Assembly (NCBI GenBank): GCA_002789615.1
Contig: PFTO01000001.1
Span: 1-5,630 of the forward strand
DNA from: Acidobacteria bacterium CG_4_9_14_3_um_filter_49_7
GTDB lineage: Bacteria > Acidobacteriota > Holophagae > Thermotomaculales > Thermotomaculaceae
DNA length: 5,630 nucleotides
Direction of reading: 5' to 3'
Shown here: in pieces, positions 1-5,557 of the stretch
Layout of the letters: each line of letters opens with the position of its first letter
Numbering within the stretch: the stretch's first letter is position 1
The notes under the pieces: generated by a model
Databases searched by the model: none
Seen by the model: only the letters and a program-made list of their open reading frames with translations
Told to the model about the DNA's origin: nothing
Made by a program: the position numbers and the translations under genes

Positions 1-156
1 TTAAGTAAACGCGGGGAGTTGGCCACTCGTCGTTACATTCTATCCCGACTCCTTCGCCCACGCAGAACATCCTCTTCCCATCCGGTCGGAAAACAGAACA
101 CTGAACGCCTCTTTATTTACTTAACCTCAACCTCAATCTTGCCTTTTGCTTGTCTT
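1..156. other. Region downstream of map with no supported gene
   Basis: After the map stop codon I find no RNA gene, repeat array or convincing terminator. On the minus strand an ATG at 70-68 opens a reading frame to the window edge (beginning MFCVGEGVGIECNDEW). It has only a purine-rich GGAAGAGG abutting the start codon, resembles nothing I recognise, and is too short to judge; it could be the start of a further gene. A good GAAGGAG motif (55-49) precedes an ATG (38-36) that is followed at once by TAA. AACCTC is repeated twice in tandem near 123-136. The lack of a hairpin plus T run after map means the transcript may continue to the left. Confidence 0.35.
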
Positions 157-945
157 TCAGAAAATATCTTTCACCAGATCCGGGATGTCGCTGCCGTCTT
201 CAGCAACAGTAAGGACTTCCGGGCCGTTCTCTGTAATGGCGACAGTATTTTCGAACTGGGCCGACCATTTTCCATCCTCGGTGACCACGCTCCATCCATC
301 TTTCAATGTGCGGCAATTCCGCTTCCCTTCATTGAGGATGGGTTCGATGGTGATGACCATGCCGGGTTCCAGTGTAATCCCCCGTCCGGGCTTACCGAAG
401 TGTAGGACTTCCGGATCCTCGTGGAGCTGGCGCCCGACACCATGACCAATGTATTCTCTCACAACGGAAAAACCATTTGTCTCAGCATAATTCTGGATGA
501 CATGGCCGACATCACCCAGACGATTCCCACGCTGGCATTGTTCAATGCCCAACATCATGGATTTGTAGGTAACCCGAACGAGTTTTCGTGCCGCCTCGGA
601 GATTTTTCCAACTGGAAAGGTGCGGGTAGCATCCCCATGGAAACCATTTTTCAATGCGCCAACGTCCACTGAGATGATGTCTCCCTCTTTCAGCCGAAGA
701 TGCCCGGGAATACCATGAACCACATGGTTGTTCACCGAGGTGCAGAGAGTGTGGCGATATCCCATGTATCCCTTAAATGATGGCGTGGCCCCATGCTTTC
801 GAATAAACTTTTCGGCAATCCTATCCAGCTCACGGGTCGTAATGCCTGGTTGAACGTAAGGTTTCAGATGCGCGAATACCATGGCAGTAATCCATCCCGG
901 TTCCCGCATCTGCTCAATATCCTGCTTTGTCTTAAATTTGATCAA
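157..945 (-). CDS. map: Type I methionine aminopeptidase
   Basis: Methionine aminopeptidase (EC 3.4.11.18) removes the initiator methionine from new proteins in the cytoplasm, using two divalent metal ions in a pita-bread fold. The 262 residues keep all five metal ligands: Asp94 (SVDVG), Asp105 (HGDATRTF), His168 (IGHGVG), Glu201 (TIEP) and Glu232 (QFENT). The catalytic His77 is in VVHGIP. Start codon is TTG at 945-943, supported by GGAGG exactly 6 nt upstream (956-952); the resulting N terminus MIKFKTKQDIEQMR matches the family's usual beginning, whereas the next ATG is residue 13 and would cut into the first helix. After the usual end of the fold (GPEVLTV, about 241-247) there is a 15-residue acidic tail. 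The residue after the last metal-binding Glu is Asn, where relatives commonly have His. It overlaps yigZ by 14 nt and is the last clear gene of the cluster. Confidence 0.97.
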   Translation of the reverse strand: MIKFKTKQDIEQMREPGWITAMVFAHLKPYVQPGITTRELDRIAEKFIRKHGATPSFKGYMGYRHTLCTSVNNHVVHGIPGHLRLKEGDIISVDVGALKNGFHGDATRTFPVGKISEAARKLVRVTYKSMMLGIEQCQRGNRLGDVGHVIQNYAETNGFSVVREYIGHGVGRQLHEDPEVLHFGKPGRGITLEPGMVITIEPILNEGKRNCRTLKDGWSVVTEDGKWSAQFENTVAITENGPEVLTVAEDGSDIPDLVKDIF

Positions 946-1555
946 GTATTTCCTCCACTACGACCAGTCCGGGTTCCCGGTTCAGATATTCCTGAAGCTG
1001 TTCCCTGAACGGTTCCAGATTTTTTTCTTTCATCCTCAGGGAGAATATTGCACCGTTTCCATCATATTCTTCCCCTGAGATTTTTACATCCGGGAATCGG
1101 CTCACCGCCTGATACACAGACTGCGATTCCTGAAATGACACCGCACAGGATAGCACAAGCAAAGGATACAGGGTCACAACTTTTGTCTCCCTCAAGGCCA
1201 TTGAGGCAGCTTCACTGTATGCGCGCACCAGACCCCCGATTCCCAGCTTGGTGCCGCCAAAGTATCGGGTGACAATCACCAACGCGTTGGTCAAGTCACT
1301 CCCCTTCAAAACCTGCAGAATCGGTTTCCCGGCTGAACCGGACGGCTCCCCATCATCGGATGCTTTTTCAGAAATGGAATGGATCCGCCAGGCGTAGCAG
1401 TTGTGGGTGGCATCGTGGTATTTCTTTCGAATGGCCGTCAGTTGCGCCTTAGCTTCTTCCTCATCCGATACCGGAATGACCGCGGCAATAAACTTGGAGC
1501 CCTTTACGGTAAACTGGGCATGGGCAGGTTCAGCTGGAACCGGTATCCCGGCCAT
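932..1555 (-). CDS. yigZ: YigZ/IMPACT family protein (UPF0029 with DUF1949)
   Basis: This 207-residue protein is a full-length YigZ-type member of the IMPACT family. The N-terminal UPF0029 domain (about 17-125) carries the hallmark motifs KGSKFIA (18-24), ATHNCYAWRI (49-58), SDDGEPSGSAGKPI (66-79) and TRYFGGTKLGIGGLVRAYSE (96-115). The C-terminal ferredoxin-like DUF1949 domain covers about 132-198. Eukaryotic IMPACT proteins modulate the Gcn2 translation-stress kinase. The bacterial role is unsettled, with nucleic-acid or ribosome-related binding proposed from structure, so I assign family only. The ATG is supported by AAAGGAG 5 nt upstream (1567-1561), located inside the last codons of udg. 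Its end overlaps map by 14 nt and contains the map Shine-Dalgarno, so all three genes are probably translated from one message. No defect is seen in the conserved motifs. Confidence 0.95.
   Translation of the reverse strand: MAGIPVPAEPAHAQFTVKGSKFIAAVIPVSDEEEAKAQLTAIRKKYHDATHNCYAWRIHSISEKASDDGEPSGSAGKPILQVLKGSDLTNALVIVTRYFGGTKLGIGGLVRAYSEAASMALRETKVVTLYPLLVLSCAVSFQESQSVYQAVSRFPDVKISGEEYDGNGAIFSLRMKEKNLEPFREQLQEYLNREPGLVVVEEILDQI
943..956 (-). promoter_or_regulatory. Ribosome binding site and TTG start of map
   Basis: GGAGG (956-952 on the minus strand) lies 6 nt before TTG (945-943), inside the coding end of yigZ. This spacing is near ideal, and no ATG near the expected N terminus competes, so it decides the map start in favour of TTG. 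Confidence 0.8.
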
Positions 1556-2276
1556 ATTGGCTCCTTTGGTACATGTCGGAGTTTTCTTTCAGATAATCTC
1601 GAATTTTCTGCATATCTTCCCACACCGGCCGCTTTCCACTTGCGTTTCGAAGGAGGTAAGCGGGATGGTATGTTGGCATTATCATAATACCGTTGATACT
1701 GTGGAATCTACCCCTCAGCCTGGATATGGATTCGGTTGTGTTCAAAATAACCTGGCTGGCATGACGTCCGAGTGTACAGATGATTTTGGGCTGGATCAGG
1801 CGAATCTGTTCCGAAAGATACGGATGGCAAGCACCTGCTTCTTCCGGCAGGGGATCGCGGTTTCCAGGAGGACGGCACTTGACGATGTTGGTAATGTATA
1901 CGTCCTCACGGTCGAGTTCAATTGCATTGATAATTTTTGTAAGAAGTTGGCCCGCTTTCCCCACGAAGGGGATCCCCTGCTGATCTTCGTCATAGCCGGG
2001 GCCCTCTCCAATGAACATAAGGTCTGTATCCGGGTTTCCAGCACCAAATACTGCCATGTTCCGGCTTTTCCCCAGTCCGCATCTTTCACAGCCGGCCACA
2101 TCAGCCGCCATTTCACTGAATCGGGCCACCACGTTCATAATCGTTCCCTCTGCTGGTGGCGATTCGGCAGGAGTCGAAACTGTCAGTGCATTTTTCAACT
2201 CACCCGCAAGTGCCGAGGGAATTACATCCACCCCAATATTCTGCAGGAAACGGAGGTATTCCACTGCATCATTCAT
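1530..2276 (-). CDS. udg: Family 4 (iron-sulfur) uracil-DNA glycosylase
   Basis: Family 4 uracil-DNA glycosylases remove uracil arising from cytosine deamination, starting base excision repair, and carry a 4Fe-4S cluster. The catalytic domain spans about 50-230. Its four expected cluster cysteines are present: Cys63 and Cys66 (CERC), Cys134 (NIVKCRPPGNRDP) and Cys150 (GACHPYL), in the family spacing C-x2-C-x67-C-x15-C. Motif 1 is GEGPGYDEDQQG (90-101) followed by PFVGKAGQLL (103-112), and motif 2 is HPAYLLRN (204-211). The first 45 residues are less conserved and contain a Pro/Ala/Ser-rich linker (about 34-43), as in relatives often annotated as 'SPO1 DNA polymerase-related'. The ATG overlaps the coaBC stop by 4 nt, with GGAG 8 nt upstream (2288-2285). 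The last codons overlap yigZ by 26 nt. Family 5 enzymes share the cysteines, but the acidic GEGPGYDED form of motif 1 fits family 4 better. Confidence 0.93.
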   Translation of the reverse strand: MNDAVEYLRFLQNIGVDVIPSALAGELKNALTVSTPAESPPAEGTIMNVVARFSEMAADVAGCERCGLGKSRNMAVFGAGNPDTDLMFIGEGPGYDEDQQGIPFVGKAGQLLTKIINAIELDREDVYITNIVKCRPPGNRDPLPEEAGACHPYLSEQIRLIQPKIICTLGRHASQVILNTTESISRLRGRFHSINGIMIMPTYHPAYLLRNASGKRPVWEDMQKIRDYLKENSDMYQRSQYGRDTGSS

Positions 2277-3493
2277 CGAATAATCTCCAGCATTTTTTGC
2301 ACTTTATCCACGATGTGGTATCCCAGTTTCTCCTTGCTGATTTTTTCGTAAGTATCCGTAGTTCCATCTTTTTGAACCAGAACTGCCCGGCTGGTTTCCA
2401 CACCAAAACCGGAGTCCGGTACACCCACAAGGTTGCCGACAATGAGGTCCGCTTTCTTTTCTGCCAGCTTTTGCTTCGCATATTCCGTCACATTTGCGGT
2501 TTCCGCGGCAAATCCCACCAGAATTTTCTTCCCCTCATAGCGGGTGCCCAGTGTTTTCAGAATGTCCGCAGTTGGCTTCAGTTTAAGACACAGGCTGTCT
2601 TCATTTTTCTTTTTCTTTTCCTGAAGCACCGTTTCCGGCGTATAATCCGCCACCGCTGCGGCCATCACAATAATATCTGCGTCGGTTGATCGTTCCATCA
2701 CGGCATTCATCATTTCTAAGGCAGTTTCAACTGTCGTTTGCCGGCAATACGCCGGATAGCGCGAACTACCGGTGCCCACTACTATTTCAACATCTGCCCC
2801 GGCCAGAGCGAAAGCAGTCGCAAGTGCTTTTCCCATTCGACCGGAAGATCGGTTGGTAATGGTACGGACCGGATCAATCGGCTCAGACGTCCCCCCGCTT
2901 GCTATCAAAACTTTCCTTCCTGAAAGCGGGCCACCAATGTGCCGGTGCAGTATAAACTCAATCATGTCGGCAACAATTTCCGCATCCGGCATCCGTCCCG
3001 GTCCCTCGGTTCCACATGCCAGGTACCCGGCGTCCGGGTCCAGCACATGAACGCCGTCGTCTTTTAACTGTGCAATATTCCGGACCGTGGCCGGGTGACG
3101 GTACATCTCGGTGTTCATGGACGGTGCCACCAGCACCGGACCGGTGCAGGCAAGATACGCAGTGGAGAGAAAATCGTCCGCAATTCCCCCGGCAAACTTG
3201 GCCAGGATATTTGCCGTTGCCGGTACCACCGCGAGAATGCCGCAAGGCTGCACGAGGCTGATGTGGGACAGTGCCCGCCCGGATTCAAACGTATCGGTGT
3301 AGGGAACCTTCCCTGTAATCGCCCCCACAGTTACCGGTGTCACAAAACGGCTACCGTTGTCGGTGAGTATGGTCTCAATCTCTCCATACCCGCGCTTCTG
3401 CAATTCCCGGATCACGCCCACCGTCTTGTAGGCGGCAATTCCACCGGAAATGGCAATGACAATTCGTTGGTCCATGTGAAGGTGGGAATTCAA
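2273..3493 (-). CDS. coaBC: Bifunctional phosphopantothenoylcysteine decarboxylase / phosphopantothenate-cysteine ligase
   Basis: CoaBC catalyses two steps of coenzyme A synthesis: CTP-dependent ligation of cysteine to 4'-phosphopantothenate (CoaB), then FMN-dependent decarboxylation to 4'-phosphopantetheine (CoaC). The N-terminal CoaC flavoprotein domain (about 10-180) has SGGIAAYK (16-23), catalytic His77 in SHISL, PATAN (91-95), the substrate-binding PSMN (124-127, usually PAMN) and Cys160 in LACGTEGPGRM (158-168). The CoaB domain (about 190-400) shows SGGTSEPIDPVR (199-210), NRSSGRMGKALA (214-225), AAAVADYTPE (278-287), LKLKPTADIL (303-312) and GFAAET (327-332). A lysine-rich run at 293-296 lies near the CoaB active-site lysines. 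The TTG at 3493 is preferred because AGGA stands 4 nt upstream. The in-frame ATG at 3475 (residue 7) has no visible Shine-Dalgarno and would give 400 residues; both leave the domains intact. It lies 16 nt after rpoZ, and its stop overlaps the udg start as ATGA. Confidence 0.97.
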   Translation of the reverse strand: MNSHLHMDQRIVIAISGGIAAYKTVGVIRELQKRGYGEIETILTDNGSRFVTPVTVGAITGKVPYTDTFESGRALSHISLVQPCGILAVVPATANILAKFAGGIADDFLSTAYLACTGPVLVAPSMNTEMYRHPATVRNIAQLKDDGVHVLDPDAGYLACGTEGPGRMPDAEIVADMIEFILHRHIGGPLSGRKVLIASGGTSEPIDPVRTITNRSSGRMGKALATAFALAGADVEIVVGTGSSRYPAYCRQTTVETALEMMNAVMERSTDADIIVMAAAVADYTPETVLQEKKKKNEDSLCLKLKPTADILKTLGTRYEGKKILVGFAAETANVTEYAKQKLAEKKADLIVGNLVGVPDSGFGVETSRAVLVQKDGTTDTYEKISKEKLGYHIVDKVQKMLEIIR

Positions 3494-3501
3494 CTTGTCC
3501 T
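3491..3501 (-). promoter_or_regulatory. Ribosome binding site and TTG start of coaBC
   Basis: On the minus strand AGGA (3501-3498) precedes TTG (3493-3491) by 4 nt. The next in-frame ATG (3475-3473) is preceded by a pyrimidine-rich stretch with no Shine-Dalgarno match. This favours the TTG start, although a 4-base match at short spacing is modest evidence. Confidence 0.5.
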
Positions 3502-3509
3502 GCCCTTGA

Positions 3510-3725
3510 TTATTTCAACTCGACGGGGGTCTCTTCAGCTCCGGGAAAAGTAACCACAACCTTTCCCTGTTTGATTTCTTCCAGCGCAATAAAGGTTTTC
3601 TTCTTTGCGGAAATTGTCACTTTGGGATGGGCGCCAAGGAGAAGCTGGTTCGCCCTTGCTCCTGCAATGAGAATGTAGCGGTACTTGTTTTCCACGATCC
3701 GTTGATCTTCTTTTCTTTCAGTCAT
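3510..3725 (-). CDS. rpoZ: DNA-directed RNA polymerase omega subunit
   Basis: Omega is the small core RNA polymerase subunit that clamps and stabilises beta-prime; in some bacteria it contributes to ppGpp sensing. This 71-residue protein shows the omega core ENKYRYILIAGARANQL (12-28), corresponding to the conserved helix that contacts beta-prime, followed by KKKTFIALEEIKQGKV (41-56), which matches the family's I-A-L-x-E-I-x-x-G-K block. A short tail rich in acidic residues and proline ends the protein. The ATG at 3725 lies inside the end of gmk (8 nt overlap) and has a strong GGAGGG site at 3736-3731. Position between gmk and coaBC is the classical location for rpoZ and supports the call strongly, which matters because omega proteins are short and diverge widely. 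The length is on the short side but within the family range. Confidence 0.93.
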   Translation of the reverse strand: MTERKEDQRIVENKYRYILIAGARANQLLLGAHPKVTISAKKKTFIALEEIKQGKVVVTFPGAEETPVELK

Positions 3726-4359
3726 CTATACCCTCCATTTGGAATACGTTTGTAAGCTGTTCAATATTCTTTACCCGGCTGACTTTCAGCCGTTGTGCAA
3801 GAACAATCCCTTTGACATCTGCAACCGCCTTATCCAGGTCATCATTCACCACAACGTAGTCGAAAGAAGCCAATGCCTGGATTTCTTCTCCCGCTGTCTT
3901 CAAGCGCTTCTGGATCTCAGCATCTCCTTCACGATTCCGGCTTTGAAGCCGTACCTTCAATTCATCCGCATCAGGGGGGATAATAAAAAGTGAAGTGTGG
4001 GGAATATCCTGTTGTTCCATCAACTGCAATGCGCCCTGCACGTCAATGTCCATAATAACATCATTGCCTTGATCCAGTAGAGAATTAACCTGTTTCCGGT
4101 TTGTCCCATACCAGAATTTACCAAAAACACGTGCATGCTCCAGAAATTCGCCTGCTTCAATCATCTCCTCAAATTCACTTTCACTTACAAAGAAATACTC
4201 CCTGCCATTAATTTCGCCTGCCCGGGGTTCCCTTGTTGTATAGGAAATGGAAAAGGACAGATTTCCGATCGCCTCCATAACATGATGAATCACAGTGCTC
4301 TTCCCGCTGCCGGACGGCGCGGAAATGATGAACAGTCCACCATTCCGATCGATTTTCAT
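3718..4359 (-). CDS. gmk: Guanylate kinase
   Basis: Guanylate kinase (EC 2.7.4.8) transfers phosphate from ATP to GMP or dGMP, giving GDP or dGDP for nucleotide pools in the cytoplasm. The 213 residues are the normal length. The Walker A loop APSGSGKST is at 14-22 with the ATP-binding Lys20. The GMP-binding segment follows, with TTREPRAGE at 41-49 and GREYFFVS at 52-59. GEFLEHARVFGKFWYGT (70-86) supplies further GMP contacts, DIDVQG (104-109) is the core strand motif, and the lid region has RLQSRNREGDAEIQKRL (137-153). The ATG at 4359 overlaps the remA TGA by 4 nt; its own Shine-Dalgarno is weak (GGA 3 nt upstream), so translation is probably coupled to remA. Its stop overlaps rpoZ by 8 nt. 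Pairing with rpoZ is common in bacteria. Nothing unusual is seen in the active site. Confidence 0.98.
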   Translation of the reverse strand: MKIDRNGGLFIISAPSGSGKSTVIHHVMEAIGNLSFSISYTTREPRAGEINGREYFFVSESEFEEMIEAGEFLEHARVFGKFWYGTNRKQVNSLLDQGNDVIMDIDVQGALQLMEQQDIPHTSLFIIPPDADELKVRLQSRNREGDAEIQKRLKTAGEEIQALASFDYVVVNDDLDKAVADVKGIVLAQRLKVSRVKNIEQLTNVFQMEGIDD

Positions 4360-4607
4360 TGTTCCGCCCCCATGCTCCTGCTTGCCAGCCTGGCAATCAG
4401 CGTAGTGGGTGTGTTTACAGACTGGATGAGCATACCATTTTCCATCAGGATAAATGAACGCGTAGGTTTCCCGGCCGTGCCGTCTACCAGCTTTCCTGCT
4501 GCCTTTGCCTGCTCCTTCAATTTTCGAAGTGGCGCGGAACCAGGTTTCAGAACGGATACGATCTTCAGGCTGTTTACAAAGTTGTCGTGGCCGATTGAAA
4601 GAAACAT
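4356..4607 (-). CDS. remA: RemA/DUF370 family DNA-binding regulator
   Basis: This 83-residue protein matches RemA (DUF370), a small regulator that in Bacillus subtilis forms ring-shaped oligomers and activates matrix and osmoprotection genes. Family landmarks in order are IGHDN (5-9), KPGSAP (21-26), the helix PLRKLKEQAKAAGKLVD (26-42), GKPTR (46-50), ILMENG (53-58) and the C-terminal TPTTLIARL (66-74). It aligns to the Bacillus protein without gaps at an offset of about three residues. At the positions of the Bacillus arginines reported to contact DNA (18, 50 and 51) it has Lys15, Lys47 and Pro48, so target DNA or affinity may differ. The ATG start is well supported by GGAGGGG at 4617-4611. 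It sits 67 nt after yicC and its stop overlaps the gmk start as ATGA. Family membership is firm. Its regulatory targets are unknown, and a biofilm role should not be assumed outside Bacillus. Confidence 0.93.
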   Translation of the reverse strand: MFLSIGHDNFVNSLKIVSVLKPGSAPLRKLKEQAKAAGKLVDGTAGKPTRSFILMENGMLIQSVNTPTTLIARLASRSMGAEQ

Positions 4608-4627
4608 TAACCCCTCCGTCCGCTTTC

Positions 4628-4661
4628 AGCCGAAATTATCAATTTTCCCCGGCTATTTTTT
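4628..4661 (+). terminator. Terminator-like hairpin with T run, plus-strand orientation
   Basis: In the yicC-remA gap, AGCCG at 4628-4632 pairs with CGGCT at 4650-4654. An inner AAATT (4633-4637) pairs with AATTT (4641-4645) around a 3-nt ATC loop, leaving a four-base bulge (TCCC, 4646-4649) on one side. Read on the plus strand, the hairpin is followed by A and then six T (4656-4661), the layout of a weak intrinsic terminator. There is no plus-strand gene for it to end, so it could stop antisense transcription. Read on the minus strand, the same hairpin would sit in the mRNA leader of remA without a downstream U run, where it could instead act as a processing or mRNA-stability element. The stem is only 10 interrupted base pairs, so this is tentative. 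Confidence 0.3.
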
Positions 4662-4664
4662 AAA
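4635..4664 (-). promoter_or_regulatory. Possible weak internal promoter before remA
   Basis: On the minus strand, TTTAAA (4664-4659) and GATAAT (4640-4635) are separated by 18 nt. They resemble a sigma-70 -35/-10 pair: GATAAT matches five of six consensus bases and TTTAAA four of six. The site lies in the only sizeable intergenic gap of the cluster, just upstream of the remA ribosome binding site, where an internal promoter for remA-gmk-rpoZ would make sense. It overlaps the hairpin described for the same gap, and AT-rich spacers often give such matches by chance. Confidence 0.2.
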
Positions 4665-4674
4665 TAATGCGGAA

Positions 4675-5556
4675 TCACTCAATATTTTGCACCTGCTCGC
4701 GGATTTTTTCAAGCTCTGTTTTCATCAGCACAACCCGATGGGCAATCAGTTCGTCTCTCGATTTGGATCCGATTGTATTCACTTCCCGGTTCATTTCCTG
4801 AAGGATAAAGTCCAGTTTCTTGCCCACAGCACCGGTTTCCTTGAAAACGCTTCTAAAGGAGGATAGGTGAGAACGAAACCGGACCAATTCCTCGGTAATA
4901 TCCAGTCGATCCGCCATCAGGCCAGCTTCCTGCATGATTCGGGACTCATCCTGATACTCACGGGGCAGAAGTTCTTCCAGGCGCTCGCGAAAGGTTTCTA
5001 CCTGCCGTTCCAGGAAACCTTCTCTCTGTTTTTCCACTTCTCCGAGGTTTTCCGAAAGACTGGAAAGCCGCTCTTCAAAGTCTTTCTGTAGAAAATCACC
5101 CTCTCTCTTCCGTCCCCCATTGAAGCTGACCAGTAATCGGGCGAAACCTGACAGAACAGTCTGTTTGACATCGTCCTGAAAACCACTGTCCTGTTCCTGA
5201 ACCAGAAGGTTTGCGTCCCGGTTAAACAGAACAGTCATGGGTACACTGAAGCTAAGCATGGGAAACTGTTCCTTTAGTGTCTCTAACTCCGTCGCGTAGT
5301 TACTGAGAATCCCCGTGTTCACATGAGCTCCCGCTTTCCCAGGGTCATCAATTCGCAATTCCATCCAGACGGTTACCTTGCCCCTGGAGACTTCCGGCTT
5401 CAGCATGGCCAGCAGTTGCGGTTCCAAACCAACAAAACTATCCGGCAATCTAAACTGGCAGTCCAGATATCGACCATTGACGGATTTGATCCGTAATGAA
5501 ACGGAGAATCCGTTTCCCACTTCTTGTGTCTCCGCAAATCCTGTCATACTTCTCAT
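4675..5556 (-). CDS. yicC: YicC family endoribonuclease-like protein
   Basis: This 293-residue protein has the full length and the end motifs of the YicC/YloC family, cytoplasmic proteins with endoribonuclease activity linked to RNA turnover. The N-terminal domain begins RSMTGF (2-7) and continues with the family block IKSVNGRYLD (23-32); many relatives have NHRYLD, so Gly28 is a variant at a position that also varies elsewhere. A charged, probably helical central part (about 150-200) contains REGDFLQKD (151-159). The C-terminal DUF1732 domain shows DITEELVRFRSH (219-230), then KKLDFILQEMNRE (246-258), NTIGSKS (260-266) and a terminal EKIREQVQNIE. These are the strongest family signatures. 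The ATG at 5556 is chosen because GGGAG lies 7 nt upstream and relatives start just before the RSMTGF motif; Met4 is the only close alternative. It is first in the conserved order yicC-remA-gmk-rpoZ-coaBC. Identity is secure; the exact substrate here is not known. Confidence 0.96.
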   Translation of the reverse strand: MRSMTGFAETQEVGNGFSVSLRIKSVNGRYLDCQFRLPDSFVGLEPQLLAMLKPEVSRGKVTVWMELRIDDPGKAGAHVNTGILSNYATELETLKEQFPMLSFSVPMTVLFNRDANLLVQEQDSGFQDDVKQTVLSGFARLLVSFNGGRKREGDFLQKDFEERLSSLSENLGEVEKQREGFLERQVETFRERLEELLPREYQDESRIMQEAGLMADRLDITEELVRFRSHLSSFRSVFKETGAVGKKLDFILQEMNREVNTIGSKSRDELIAHRVVLMKTELEKIREQVQNIE

Positions 5557-5557
5557 T

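Noticed and set aside
33..55. Shine-Dalgarno-like GAAGGAG followed by ATG-TAA, a start-stop minimal frame
   Set aside because: Spacing is 10 nt and the frame encodes only methionine. Nothing around it suggests a leader or regulatory role, so chance is the simpler explanation.
105..160. A frame after map reading AKGKIEVEVK, resembling the beginning of initiation factor IF-1, which often follows map
   Set aside because: The frame has stop codons on both sides and no start codon, giving only about 17 codons. The likeness comes from a short GAGGTT repeat.
19..405. Plus-strand frame of 128 codons covering the left intergenic region and the end of map
   Set aside because: More than half of it is antisense to map, the start would be TTG without a visible ribosome binding site, and the translation resembles no family.
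1401..2351. A 316-codon plus-strand open frame, longer than the udg gene opposite it
   Set aside because: It lies antisense to yigZ and udg, both with complete family motifs and good ribosome binding sites. Its translation shows no recognisable domain, so it is a chance open frame.
2595..2630. A-rich run on the coding strand of coaBC (lysine cluster) as a possible slippage site
   Set aside because: The A runs are at most five long and interrupted, the reading frame is intact, and no alternative frame yields a meaningful product.
4135..4866. A 243-codon plus-strand open frame across gmk, remA and yicC
   Set aside because: It runs antisense to three well-supported genes and across their junctions, with no recognisable motif.
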